The translations under genes and the position numbers were made by a program. Under the pieces are notes generated by a model. The model was not told where the DNA came from and searched no databases. It saw only the letters and a list, made by a program, of their open reading frames with translations. A stretch of DNA of 64,000 bases from Heterobasidion occidentale (Eukaryota > Basidiomycota > Agaricomycetes > Russulales > Bondarzewiaceae), in contig JBCAQO010000003.1 in NCBI GenBank assembly GCA_039111635.1, forward strand, positions 1,302,001 through 1,366,000, written 5' to 3'. Below are positions 23,250 through 35,602 of the stretch, piece by piece. Each line of letters begins with the position of its first letter. Position 1 is the first letter of the stretch.

Positions 23250-23779
23250 ATGTCTGCAACGCCCATCGAAACTCCCGCATCTACCCCTGGTTCTACACCC
23301 ATTCAGCCTCTTCATAACCCCAAACACGCTGCCCATGTTGCTGTTCCGCAAGCACCGCTGGGAAACGCTACCAATGGACTGATGAACCAAGCCGGAATGG
23401 GAGCAAAGGCGCTGCTGGCAAAGAGGATGGCGAAGACTCAGTGAGTTCATTGAGCCATACCGCTCGAGGGTGTATCGTTCATTATGCAACTGGCAGGAAT
23501 CCTACATATACTTCCCCCACAGACAATCTCATGACTCCGTGCACCCAGAAGATCAGTGCTGCAAAGAAGAAGCATTTCACCAAGTACGCAATTCCATTAT
23601 GTTCTCCGAACCGTCCTGACATTCAAAATCTTTCACTGCCCAGAGGGCCCAAGCCCATGCATAGCCTGTTTCCTCAGAAGGAGTCCTCGTCATCAGATGG
23701 AAACGTTTCCGATGAATCTACGTCGCCTGTGGTCGCATCACTGGACAACAAGATGAACCAAGACGACAACCCATTCTAA
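23250..23779 (+). CDS. Spo12-like cell-cycle regulator
   Basis: Small, Ser/Thr/Pro-rich, largely disordered protein of about 135 residues with the conserved block NLMTPCTQKISAAKKKHF. This resembles the Spo12 family signature (S/T-P-C-T-x-K-L/I). In yeast Spo12 belongs to the FEAR network promoting mitotic exit and meiosis I, and the S/TP site is a CDK target; carry-over of that role here is inference. Exon 1 runs from MSATPIETPASTPGSTP to AKRMAKTQ, exon 2 holds the conserved block, exon 3 ends NKMNQDDNPF and TAA. Introns are 23442-23496 and about 23582-23641. No other domain visible. Alternative: an unrelated disordered protein with a chance TPCTQK motif. Confidence 0.72.
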
Positions 23780-24055
23780 AGGATACTCATCATGTCGGGA
23801 TGTCGACCAGCGTGGCGGGCCCCGCTGAGATCGTGGAGTACGATTAGAAAGAGGTTGTTGTAATTCATCGGTTTGTTTTCGCTGTCTTGCTCTAGTATTC
23901 ACGTCGCGCATGTCTTCTGTACTATGTCTTCTCCACCCAGTTTCTTGAACTTCATGTTCGAAAAGCCGTCCAGGACTGGTGAATTGTTCCCACGCTTGCT
24001 AGAGAACGCGTATTAAGCACCGAATCCTTGCTTCTTCAAACCGGTCCTCGTCGAC

Positions 24056-25067
24056 ATGGAGCCCGAAGATTTACCATGGTTGTCTACCGGTCAAGGGATG
24101 ATGAACATGGGCATGAGTACCAATTCATCCCTCAACTACCAGCAGCTGACGAGGGATCTGCTAACCGTCATGCAACCCCGAGGTAACAATGGTCGCCTGA
24201 CAAGTCAGTGAGTGCATTCAGGGCACGCTCACCCATGTCGAATCTAGTTACACAGCGTCTTCAAGGCAGATCCGCGAACTTGTAGAGGGCCTGCCAAAGC
24301 TTTCTGAAGAAGAAATGGACACTCTAGGGCAGCATGGTGCGTCGACTCTCCAGGCGTGTGGATCAGCAGCGGGATGTCGTGACACTTATCGTCACCTACG
24401 CATGTGTCCAGAATCATCGTGCCCGATATGTATGAACACGTTCCTCGCTTCTCTAGCTGAAGAAGAGCTCGCTCTGGTCATGGACTCGCCGGCTCATCCC
24501 GTCGAGGACTTGGGGGTGACGCGTCTGTCCAAAACATGCGGACATTTCTTCTGTCGGAAAGAGTTGAGTATTAATGGTCCCATCGATCTGTTTCACCCTC
24601 ATCGCATCATCCCGTGCCGTGCGCACACCTGCAACGGTCAGAGATGCTGACTATGAGTTTCCTTCACTCAGCATCCTGACTTGGATACGTGATGGCGTAA
24701 GTTAGCTCCCACAGTCGTCCATACATACAGCCCTGATAGCGATACTTATCTATATACATAGCACCCTTCCTGTCCCCTCTGCCGCACACCCTTCATCAAA
24801 CTGACGGAACGCGATGCGTCTGCCCTTCCTACATCCGCGGACAGAGATAGCAACAATGATGAGCCGAGAGTCGACGATGACGCACCAGACGACGATGACG
24901 CGTATGACATGGCCATGGAACGCATTGTCGCCGCCTATCGCGAAGAACGGAGACGTCTCCGTGCTGGTCCCGCATTTTTCTGGCCCACCCAGCCAGAGGG
25001 TCAGGAAGCTGCTACGGGAGATTACGAGCATGACGATAGGAATGAGTTTGCAGGGATGTATTCATGA
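24056..25067 (+). CDS. RING-finger protein, putative E3 ubiquitin ligase
   Basis: The N-terminal exon MEPEDLPWLSTGQGMMNMG and a helical YQQLTRDLLTVM stretch precede a RING-type zinc site split by introns: ESSCPICMNTF, then TCGHFFCRK, then DILTWIRDG and HPSCPLCRTPF. Cys-x2-Cys, Cys-x-His, Cys and Cys-x2-Cys are all present, with an insertion of about 30 residues (ASLAEEELALVMDSPAHPVE) between the first and second pairs. After the RING comes an acidic linker (NNDEPRVDDDAPDDDDAYD) and a charged tail ending NEFAGMYS and TGA. A ubiquitin-ligase role is inferred from the RING only. About five exons, and convergent with the chitin synthase gene. Confidence 0.78.
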
Positions 25068-25318
25068 ACAGATGGTTTTGATTGAACATTGGAACCGGTA
25101 ACTTCTGCGACTAGCAAGACATCAAGACAGAGAAGTAAATCATTATGCAGTAACCCTTTCCCCTACAAGGGGTGGGTATTCATGTGTATCAATGGTATAG
25201 ATGATGCCGTCACGTAAAGATATATCGTTACCTAGAACGTCCTCTGGATCGCAAAAAACAATGCAATGAAAGAAAAGTGAAATGTGTAAGTCATAGCGCG
25301 TGGAGTAAGAACGTCCGC

Positions 25319-28300
25319 TTAAGATCTTCGGCAGCAGCGGAATAAGTTGCGCTTGAAGAAGTAGAAAAGGCACTGCAATGATTGACAAAGGTTAGATCGT
25401 TGGAACGAGTGCAAGGCAAATGATGACATACCCCAGCGAACCGGACGACGGAAAGAGCGAAGGTGGAATAAAGGATGACAGCGAAGTAGATATTCTGCTT
25501 CGTACGCAGCTCTTGCTCATCTGTCGTTGTATCTGTGTCGTCCGTAAGGCCATTGATGTTCTCAATGGCTACGGCCAGCGCCGCATTAGAGAGCATCCAG
25601 AATGCGACCAAGCGCGTACGGAAAGTCTTGTTTTGATCGTCCATTGTTGGCTTTTCGACCTCCTCCTTGACCTCAAGTTTCGACACCGCACGCGTGACGG
25701 TCTCCTTGAAGATGGCGTCGAGATCCTCCTGAACACGCTCCGTATCCTCTATGACCTGCGCATCGGCATCCTTTGCTTTGGAAGATGAAACCGACGGCAA
25801 CGCCTCAGCCTTATCGCTACCCTTGGTGCCCCATGACACGTCGTGCAAGTTGCAGAACGCATAGACATTGAGGACGTTGGTGAAGCTGGGAGCCAGGCAC
25901 AAGTATTGGAAGAAACTCGAGAACATGTGCCACGGGTCACGCTACGATATCGTCAGTTTCTTTATCGAACGGGTTGGAGTTATGAGGCAGACGTGACGCT
26001 TACGTAGAGGAACGATGCGAAGAGGTAGATACCAAATGTCGACACCATGGCGGCAATCAAAGCACCAACTGGCGGGGTGAAAAATGTCTCGATTACTTGG
26101 GCCGTTGTCTTATTCTTCAACTCGTTCGGTATATTCTGGGAAGAAAAGAGATATCATGGACTGGACTACAGGAGATAACTTTGCACCACATACGATGAAT
26201 GCCTTGATAGTTAAAGCCCACGAACATACCAAGAGATACACCGACAGAAGGGCATAAACGCTGAGTGAAAAAAAGAGTGAGTGACTCATCTCGGAACATG
26301 TATCGCACACATACTATAGAGTGATAGTATACGCCATCTTTTCTCCTTTTGGTCGATTACCCAGTGCTAACACGAACTGATCATAAAGTCGGCATTGCCG
26401 CACGCAATGATAAGTGACAATCATACCTGGAGGGCCAGGAAAGCAAGATATAGCCACTTGAATGCCAGGTTTACCCAGTGAGTGATCTCTAGACCGGTCT
26501 AGATGTAGAGCATCAGCGTGTGTCGAACGCAAGGATTCCCTTCGACTCACGTTGTTGTTGCCGCCGAAAATGACGATACCTTGTGACGGCAGGAGCTCGA
26601 TGATGATGCTGAACGTAAGCCAGATATTCGCCAGAGCAAACCATGAGAAAATGAGCGAGAAGATGTTATACTGGAGGAACGTCAGATTCAAAATCCCTCA
26701 TCAACGTTGGGAGAGGCACACACAAGAGCCTGTACATGGAAGAAGAACATTCGAATGATGCCGTGGCCTGACTTGTAGAACCGGAAGAAATGAACGATAG
26801 CGTACTAAAAGTTGCCCGAAGGTGAGGTTGACATCAACAGTCGATATGTTAATAGACTACTTACGACAGAGGCGGCGAAGGAACCGTTCAGCCATCGACG
26901 ACGCTGACCGATCAGTTCGGCAGCACTTTCGGGCACATCGGTCTCAGCTTTCGAGGGCTTGACATATGTCAAGGTCCATCTAGCCCCGGCCTTAGCGACA
27001 AGCTCGAAACAGAGGATACGATCCTCAGCCAAGAACATATTCTTGGTGAAGATGTTCATGCCATAGATACCCTTAGAGCCGAGACGGTCCGCCAGCGAGT
27101 GATCGCCGTGGAAATACTGCTCGAGAGGACGGCCAAGGATGGCTCGGAATCGGTAGGCAGAGAAGGCACCAGGCAACACCGAGACATAGCCAAAACTACT
27201 CTCAAGAGGCTTGTCTGTGCGAATTATACCTATCAGCATATATCATACAAGAAAGACGGCGTTGCCCACCCAAGATATTTGACATCTTGTACTCGAAGTT
27301 CTGAGCAGCGACTAATGGGTTCAGGAGCTTCTTGCCCTTGTCAATCATGGCGTAGATTTCGCCGCAACAGCCACCAAGATTGACGTCGTTGTAGAAGGCC
27401 TCCCAGAGGTAATAGATAGACTTGTGTCCTGGTTTTGTTCCGGCGTCAATCAGGACGCAGATTTCCGGCTGCAGAGAGGGTCAAATATAGATCAAATGCG
27501 CGACTAAGTAAGCATCACCTGTAACATCTTGCCAATTGCGTTGAAGAGCCACCTGTGAGAGTTGATCTTTTTCTGGTTCTTCGCCTTCAAGACGAAGATG
27601 ATTTGAACGGGAACCAAGTTGTTAGGATCATCGCCGTGTGGGATAACCAATTGTGGGGAAGCATCCACTGATATTTGGGTGGTGTACTGTGGAGGTATAC
27701 TTGGTATCAGAACACTCCCTAATCATTTCATAAAGACAAAAAAAGGAACTGACCTCAAAGATGTGAGCGACGGTATCCTTGCCATCAACCTGTTTCTTCA
27801 TGACACCGTCCTGATAAACACCGACGGTTGCGAGAAGGTCCAAGACAGTTTTGTCCATTGCCTCCAAACCATCAACAATAAGGGCAACGGTGATTCTCTG
27901 CCAGCCGGGAACACCTTCCTCGGCGCTGCGCCGCCAGTACTTGGACTGCTTGGTCTTGCAGATGTCACGGATATTCAACATGACACCGTGCAAGGTGCGC
28001 GCGTAAAGCGTCTTGTCCTCGTTGTACGAAGTGATCGCAATGAGGAGTTCGGTCTCCCGGTTATACATCTTCGTGCGTAAGGACCAGCCGGTAGCCTCCG
28101 AAAACTCGTCGGGGTCACAGGTAGCTGCACTGTAGCGCATATGACTGCGGAATTTGTTACCAACGTCAGCTGCAACTACGGACGGGACGCAGTGCAAGAA
28201 CGCACGAGAACTCTGTCGTCTTGACGCCAGCTGTCCATTTGGCCTCGATGGCGCTGTAGACCGGGGTGGGCACAGGGTACTCGGTGATGAAGTTACCCTT

Positions 28301-28800
28301 CGTCAACTTGACCTTCTTGGTGACACCACGTTTGATAGTTTGGCGACGACGCCAGGCACTGTCTACACCGTTCGAAACGGAGGAGACGCTGGACATCGGT
28401 CTGGCGTAGGGATCTCCATAGGCTGCTGGGTCAATGGGCCTAATAGCAGACGGAAATTGTGAGACTGAGGTTCTTCTCGACGTGAAGGGGTGCATAACGG
28501 TTGAAGGTGCACGATGACAGACCGGTACATGAATGTAGGCATGAAGCGAAGACGGACTCACCCAGGAGGATAGAAGCCACCAGAAAAACCTTCCCCAGAA
28601 GTCAATGGAAGCTTTTCGACGAGATCCTCGTCTGAATAGTTGACTCCTCGACCACCAAAGTCTTGTGCGAGGGAAACTTGGCTGTCGTATGGTCGGGGCT
28701 CAGCATCTTGGAATTGTAGCTGTCGCGGCCTGTCCGCGAACGGGTCACCGTAGTGTGCGCCTTCGTGTGAGACAGAGGGAAGGGGAGGGCGATCCGCCAT
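25319..28800 (-). CDS. Chitin synthase (division 1, class I-III type)
   Basis: Polymerises UDP-GlcNAc into chitin at the plasma membrane. The N-terminal region ([20 protein letters not shown]) is short and disordered, without a myosin motor. The catalytic GT2 domain includes [85 protein letters not shown] and [15 protein letters not shown] (EDR and QRRRW signatures present). A multi-helix membrane region follows ([32 protein letters not shown]), then [10 protein letters not shown], typical of classes I-III, a charged cytosolic part, two further helices and the tail [12 protein letters not shown]. The end exon begins after RFAG. About a dozen introns and roughly 900 residues. No frame break. 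The exact class needs a phylogeny. Confidence 0.93.
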
Positions 28801-29441
28801 AGGAAGTCAGTCGCTGTCGTGAAAGATGGTGAGGAAGACGCAGGCGACGACGGCGACGATGGTAATGGTACAACGATGAGCGGTCGGGGATTGGAAGAAG
28901 GGCGTTGGACTGTAAGACCAGGTTTTGTTGGCAGGCAACGAGGCAGTGACCCAGCGGCTAAGCGCGTAGTCCCACCGGCCGGCCTCCGCATCTCACCGCA
29001 GTCCACAGCCTTCCGTTCGCCGGCCGCTCGTCCCTCTGCAGCAGAGCCATCCCATGCCATTCGTGCTTGCCAGGGCCTTATTTCCCGGTCTACCCTATAA
29101 ACATACCCATACCTTCAAGAGCATATTTCAACGCTTTCTCACCTCTGCTCCAACAGCAGCCGCCCGTGGCTGTGTCTGCTTCATTTGCGCACATCAGCGC
29201 CGGATTGATGCAAGCGTCTGCCGTAGCATTTTACTATCAAAAGACAGGGCTGTCCAGAATGCAATGATCATGACCGCTCTCACTCGATAATTCAATGTGA
29301 TTGGCACAACACAATGAGGTCGCATTGCAGTATAATAAAGAAAAAGGTCCGCATGGAGAATTGCAAAATCTAAATTAAGGAGGATTTGAGTGTGGCGCAA
29401 CGGGCATTGACTTTGAAATCCAAGTCCTGTTCAAAGCTTCG
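28801..29441. promoter_or_regulatory. Divergent promoter region, chitin synthase / CLPTM1
   Basis: 641 bp between opposing start codons. A cctataaac TATA-like word lies near 29092-29100 on the plus strand. The chitin-synthase side is GC-rich and the CLPTM1 side AT-richer. No supported gene. Confidence 0.4.
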
Positions 29442-32184
29442 ATGTCCGCCAATACAGCCGGTCGAAATGCTGTTGCAGCGCAGGGACAGCAACCTGTGCA
29501 GGATGAGTCTCCTTTCCGTAAAGTGTTTGGGATCATTCAGGTGAGTGAGCTGTTTATGGTGAATTTTCGGGTCTGAATGGTCCACTTTCGACCTACAGCA
29601 AATCGTCATCATCTATGCTGTGACGCAAGCTGGTAAATACCCACCCTTTGTGTTCTCTTTATTTACACATGCTCAGTCGTATGTTTATTCAGCGAGCAGG
29701 TTTTTTGGTTCCAAGGCACCTCAGACGACACCGCCGCCCGCTGTCTCTCCTGGCGCTGCCCACGAACCAGGCCAAATCAATCCGTTTCACCTGCCTCCCG
29801 TGCAGGCCTTTTCAGCATGGCCATTGGGCATCCGCTCTCCATACACGTTCACTTTCAACTGATCCTACAGGCAACATCTTTGCCAAGTCGGAAGAGAACG
29901 CTAAACTGCCCCATTTCGTATGGGAAAATATCACGTTTGGGGACTGGAACGAAGCACGGACAATAGAGTACAACGTCGATTTGCCTGAGGTGAGTGGTTT
30001 CGATGCGGTCATTCTACAACGTTCTGCGGCTCACCTTGAACCTAGTCTGTACAACACAATGGGTCGCTGTGGGCAGATATCTTCGTGGTCAGGGATAGTG
30101 CGGATCTGGACCCTTTCAAACCCAACTTCGATGCGAACACCGTGCATCATGCCAGGAAACGTATGATTGACCTTCATGCATTTAACCTCATGCATCTCAA
30201 CATTGGCTCTACTAGTGCTAACGCGATATCTGCCCAGGCCAAGGGTTCGCAAAGAAAGGCTTCTGCTGAAGGGAGAGGAGCTCGAGGAAGAGGTTGACGA
30301 TGTCGTGCGTATACCCTATCTATACGCTTTCTGGCCTGTTTCTTAAGCATGAAATAGATTGAGGAGACTGTGATAACTTCGTTTCTGGCACCAGGTATGT
30401 CACGATGAAATCCTTCAACGCATTTTGACTAATGTTTCTCCATAGAACTTAACCCTAGCACTGGTGTCCGATACGCCCGTGTTGCAGTACACGCAATTGC
30501 CCCCACCAGTTGCAGCCCGTAGGTTATCCTTTGAAGGCATCATATTACTCTTTGTCACAAAAAACCCTCAGACGTTCAACTCGTTCCCGGCCAACGCGAC
30601 GAAACTGGCACGAAGGGCTACTACAAGCCTATCATCTTCCCCAACGAGTTCTGGAATTTCCGCTCGCAATACGTCGAGATCAACACGACCACGCCTACTC
30701 TCCCTATCCAATTCGTGTTCCAGCCAATGTCGTATTTCAAGTTCCAGTTATTCTCATCAATGACGGTTGGGTTTGAAGAGGCCGCCAAACAACAAGGCGG
30801 TAGCTCCGGAGCTGAGCTTGACGAGCTGAAGCGCATGCTTATTGAGACGAATCCGTGGTTCCTGGGGTTGACTGGCCTGGTCAGCATACTGCATGTATTG
30901 TGTGTTCAATCTCATCACGGTATGGGGTAATCGGTATGCTGACCATGCTCTCGTGTCAGGTTTGAGATGTTGGCATTCAAATCCGATGTCTCTCATTGGA
31001 GACACAAGGACGAGTTGACGGGAGTATCTGTTCGGTAATTATATTCAATCCGATTGTCTCGCTTGATTTTCACGCCACCGGATCTCACTAGGTCAATTGT
31101 CACCAATGTTTTTGTGCAATTAGTTGTCTTGTTATACTTGATCGACAACAATACTGACACGAGCTGGATGATCCTCATGGGATCTGGCATGGGGTTGCTC
31201 ATCGAGGCTTGGAAGGTAATCGACTTTTACTTTTGCCCATCAAACTATGTTGATCTTGACCTTCGGATGCGCTTAGATCACTAAGGCTGTGGACATCAGC
31301 ATTACATCCACACCTGCCGGCTCGACCTTGCCTTGGCAGATTGAAATCAAAGGTATACCTAGTCATCGGACATACCGCTCTTCCTCCGCGGTCACCACTC
31401 ACATTTCATTCCTGGCAGACAAGCATGTTCTCAGCGAAGATGAGAAGAAAACGCAAGAGTACGTTTGTCTTGCTTCTTCCGGCGTTAACTCTGTGCTAAC
31501 TAGACATCAGATACGACAAGCTAGCATTCCGCTATGTTTCATATGTTGCCATTCCTTGTCTCGCCATTTATACTGTGTACTCGCTACTATACGAGAGTCA
31601 TAGAGGGTGGTATAGCTTCGTCATCTCGACGCTGACGTCTTTCGTTTACATGTTCGGCTTCGTAAGTTTTAGAGCATGTCGCCTCGTGTCGAAAATTTTC
31701 TAACCCTTCCCTAGGCACAATTAATCCCACAACTAATCATCAACTACAAACTCAAGGTGAGTTGTTTGCAATTAGCCGGTGCTTGTGGTCTCACTCTCGT
31801 CTGCTTTTATCTAGAGTGTGGCTCACATGCCTATGAAAGCCATGATTTACAAGTCGCTATCTACCGTAATTGATGACCTCTTCGCGTACGTAGTCAGTTT
31901 TTTCACGCAATTTTGTTCTCACGATCGAGCACTTCGCAGCTTTATCATCAAGATGCCCATCCTTCACCGTCTTGCATGTTTCAGGGACGACGTTGTCTTC
32001 CTCATCTTCCTCTACCAGGTAAGCGCGTTGTCTGATCTCTTTATGTACGAACGATGGTGACGTTGTGCAGCGCTGGATATATCGGGTTGATCCCAAGCGA
32101 GTGAACGAATATGGTCAGGTCATGGCTTCTGATGCAGACACGGCAATCGAGAAGAAAGACGGGGAGTCGAAGAAGGACAAGTGA
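29442..32184 (+). CDS. CLPTM1 family multipass membrane protein
   Basis: Homologue of cleft lip and palate transmembrane protein 1. Animal CLPTM1-family proteins sit in the ER/Golgi and affect receptor trafficking or lipid scrambling; the fungal role is poorly known. From MSANTAGRNAVAAQ a cytosolic N terminus leads to an amphipathic/TM start (FGIIQQIVIIYAVTQ). A long lumenal domain follows (KLPHFVWENITFGDW, VDLPE..HNGSLWADIFVVR, ITSFLAPELNPSTG, YYKPIIFPNEFWNF, TTPTLPIQFVFQPMSYFKF), then MLIETNPWFLGLTGLVSILH, the helix VFVQLVVLLYLIDNNTDTSW, KITKAVDI, RYVSYVAIPCLAIYTVYSL, YMFGFAQLIPQLIINYKLKS and FRDDVVFLIFLYQRWIYRVD. The tail is Lys/Asp-rich (EKKDGESKKDK). About 14 exons. Confidence 0.9.
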
Positions 32185-32514
32185 CCGCTTAGATAGGATT
32201 TTGTAGGCACCGTGATTGATTCACAGCTATAACAATTGTCGGAGTGGGGCAATTATCGTCAGTTGGAGCTGTGGATGCATGATCCGTGGGATCCTGCCTG
32301 AATAAAAGGAATGTTGACTCGGTTTGTGGACGTTTGTGACTCTCCACCCGTCATTTGTTACCAAATCGGGCAGCTGACTCCTGCTCAATTTCTGTTGCAC
32401 CTCGGCCCTCTCTGAGCATTCTACCAACATCGTCGAAAGACCCACCGGCTTTTTCTGCTTGATCTACAGGATAATATTCCTTGAACACTCGTGCTTGTCT
32501 GCTCAAAGGCCGTC
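32185..32514. other. Intergenic spacer
   Basis: 330 bp between two plus-strand genes. It should hold the CLPTM1 3' end and the next gene's promoter. Nothing else seen. Confidence 0.4.
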
Positions 32515-35270
32515 ATGGCCGAATATGCTTGTAAATGCCTCAATGTACGGATGCGCGCACAACCTGCGCAAGGTAGCCCCCCTGAAGTCGACGTGAACGA
32601 GTTTCAGCCAATATATGCTGGCGACTCTGGAGTCAATATTGTGAGTAACGAAAAATCTGCCGTTGAAGTTTTTTCATGTTCATTTCACCGCTAGGTTCAT
32701 AACCAACTGGCTTTGAGAAGTCGAACCCACGCGAAGCCGGAGCCACATTCTAAAGAGCCCATGCTTCGTCGATATATGTCTCTGACGTGCTTAATCTGTG
32801 ATATGCTCGTCTATCGTGTTGTCCAACTATTCCCGCCAGACGTGGAAGGCACGGATGGTCCTGTTCTCCCAACAGAAGACTGGGTAGAGCAAGAAACGCT
32901 GAAGAGTTCAACGGGTTGGTTCGAGCTTTCCAAAGCGTGCCTCGTGAGTAGCTCTATTTTCAGTCCCTATCCTTCCATTCTATACCATCGGTTTCTATCT
33001 CGGACGTTGTGATATCCAACAGGCGGGCGGCTATCGTAGTTAGGTTCCAGAAAAAAAATTCAGTGGCATTCACAACTCCTTTCTGGACTTCCCCGATCTG
33101 TATGATACTCACCATCAGTCTGTCTTAGACTTCAGGAGATATCGTCAAAGCCGAAGCTTCCGACTCGTACTCTCCCATCTTCCGGGTCGTTCTTCCTTCC
33201 GAACTCACATTACCCTCTGCCACCCGAATTTCGTCCAGGTATCCTCCGTCACATCTCCCTCTCTTCCTACATCTCCCTCTCTTCCTACAGCTCCTACATC
33301 GTTACCACCGCTACCTCCACTCCTCTCTCCTGCGCCGTTCACACCGTCCCACGTTGTCTTTAGACACCTTGCATCGTTAGCTTCGGAGAGGTCAAACCAG
33401 ATTCGGCAGTCAGCCGAGGAGTATCTAACCTCGGTGATTAACGCGAAGGTAATAGAGATCGAGGCAGAAGAGAGCGTGCTTCGGAGCCAGGTGCAGGCGC
33501 TTTGGGTCCGCTTTAGAAGCAAAGTTTCCCAGTTGGAAGAAGAGAGAAAAGAAAAATTTAGGCTTCGATCTACGCAGACCAACAACGCTAGTTGGTCGCG
33601 TGGGAGTGCGACGTCAGACTCGACTCAAGCCACGCCCATCTCTGTTCAAGATTTCGTGGTATCTGGACCGCCACTTAGAGCCCTATCTCCCTCATCTAGC
33701 GGTCGTGCACCATCGGCTCTCTCGGCATCTTTGGCTAGTTCCTCATTCCATCACCCCAGAGCGCAGCGGAATGATGGTGCCTCGTCTCTGTCATCATCGT
33801 CATCGAGGACATTGGCTGAAAGCTCTCTTCGCCGAGTTCCATCACCTTCACGAAGCCCGAGGCCTATGGGGAGCCGTCGAAGCAATAGCCTAGATCATAA
33901 CAACGGGGAAAGTCGTAGCCATGGGCCCTTCAGGCGTAACTTAAATGAAGACAAGGACATTGCCACGAGCTTCAAATACGTCACAGATATCGAAAGCGAG
34001 ATGGCACGAGTCGCGGCAACTCGCCACGAACGAAATGGGGTGGCGTCAGGCTCAACCCCCCCCGCCGCAATTGGTGGTCACGAAAGGGCTCCACCATCTC
34101 ATGCTGTTCAACTTCGCCCGAACGCTTCACAGCCGGTACTGAGTCCGAAAGCTGAAAATACCACGGACGCCGCCAAGGCTCGAGCAAATCCAAGGGCAAG
34201 CGAAAGGTAACGTTCGACATCAAACCTGATGTCCCCAACATCGAGGATGCAAGGGTGACGAATGAGCCGGTCGATCGAGTCGACGAAGGTCAGCAATTTT
34301 CTCAAACATCTAAGTCACTGAGCGCTGATTTTTTCATTTAAAAAAATAGCCATTATCTTCCACCTCGAAGATGAGGTCGACGATCCGTCAGCTTCTCGGT
34401 CGCAGGCCCTGGTCCTTCCTTTCATCGAACCTCCGCACGTGCCTAAGCGACATACACCCAGACGAAGTATCAGTGGTTCAGGGCTCCCACAGTCTCTCTC
34501 TCTACTCCGACCATCCTCATTGCCGCCACCGTCAAATCTTCGCGCACTGCCACAGTCTGGTGCACCGGCGTCACCGAATCGCGGCTCCCCAGAACCCGAC
34601 TCGGCTTTCACATCTGGTGGACTGCAATCTATTGAGCAGCCACTCAGTCCTCGTGAGGCAGAACTTTCACGGTTAGTGGCTGCTGGGACCCCAAGCCACA
34701 GAAGTGCTTGGAAACGAGACAGCAAGGCCTGGCAGCTGTTTGTCAATAAAGTTACACCCAATGCCGACGAAGAAGATGACAATCGATCTCTAAATGGACT
34801 GCCTGCATCTCAATCAAATGGTGTGCTTTACGATCAAGAAGGTTTGTCCATCATGTATACACGTCTGATTCCGACGCTAAATGTCCTCTATCTCCAGATG
34901 AAGACTGGAGCCAATCTATCGCTAAATCGTTACCTGTCTTTATTGGCCTCAACGGTCGTGGGTCTGAAAGTACCAAACCCTCGTCAATCCAATCCAAGAC
35001 CGAAGTCAATGAACGTCATCGCGCACGGTGGAAGCCAACAACGGCTCGTCTGCCGCAATACGGAGAGCATCATATGCGGAACGCGATCGTGGACGCTCAT
35101 GGACCCTGGTGCTCTTGATTTTGAAGCAGCGGATGACGACGACGAATCTGACACAGATAATGTGGATAATCGGCTCAGGTGGGAACAGAGGACGGAGGCA
35201 AGCACTGAAAATTCTGCAAGCACGCAGCGAGTTGCCCGCGGAGGGCATGTGGAGAAGTTTAGCGACGTGA
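32515..35270 (+). CDS. Uncharacterised fungal protein: Cys-rich N terminus, coiled coil, long disordered region
   Basis: Not recognised. The start MAEYACKCLNVRMRAQP and later MSLTCLICDMLVYRVVQLFP offer two Cys pairs (C-x-C and C-x2-C) that could bind a metal or form a small N-terminal fold. After SKAC a 100-nt intron (32944-33043) leads to VPEKKFSGIHNSFLDFPDLY and a Pro/Ser stretch with an 18-bp tandem repeat. A heptad-like helix follows (EEYLTSVINAKVIEIEAEE, LRSQVQALWVRFRSKVSQLE), then several hundred Ser/Pro/Arg-rich residues, KRKVTFDIKPDV, LSPREAELSRLVAAGTPSHR and a C-terminal block RRQALKILQARSELPAEGMW ending RSLAT. The middle junction near 34140-34200 and the final 80 codons need uncertain splices, and a compensated frame shift is suspected at 35097-35182. 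Possible roles are scaffold or nuclear regulator; no function is claimed. Confidence 0.68.
33251..33286 (+). repeat. 18-bp tandem repeat, two copies
   Basis: acatctccctctcttcct occurs twice exactly, back to back, inside the coding region; it encodes TSPSLP twice and keeps the frame. Confidence 0.9.
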
Positions 35271-35602
35271 AGAACTAATACTTGCTTATTTTATTCGGTC
35301 TCAGTTCGTTCAGTGAACTAGTCGATGACGGCTAGGGTGTTGTACGATTCATTGTCATTTGTCATCTGTTGCTGTATTCGCTTGTTCCCTGGATCAGACT
35401 AATCTACCCTTGGTTACTTGATAATGAAGAATATTTCGGACAAAACGTACTCATGATTCGTATGCGCACAAGGCGGTAGTCAGTAAAATGCAACGATGTA
35501 TTTCGCGGAAGGTACCCCAAATGCATGATTGGGAGGACGACTCGGGCGTCATATATCAAATGGCATCATTGGGTAAGTGGAGAGTGAGAGCAAGAAGGGG
35601 CC
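35271..35602. other. Intergenic, convergent 3' ends
   Basis: 332 bp between the stop of the uncharacterised gene and the stop of the SET/MYND gene. No supported feature. Confidence 0.4.
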
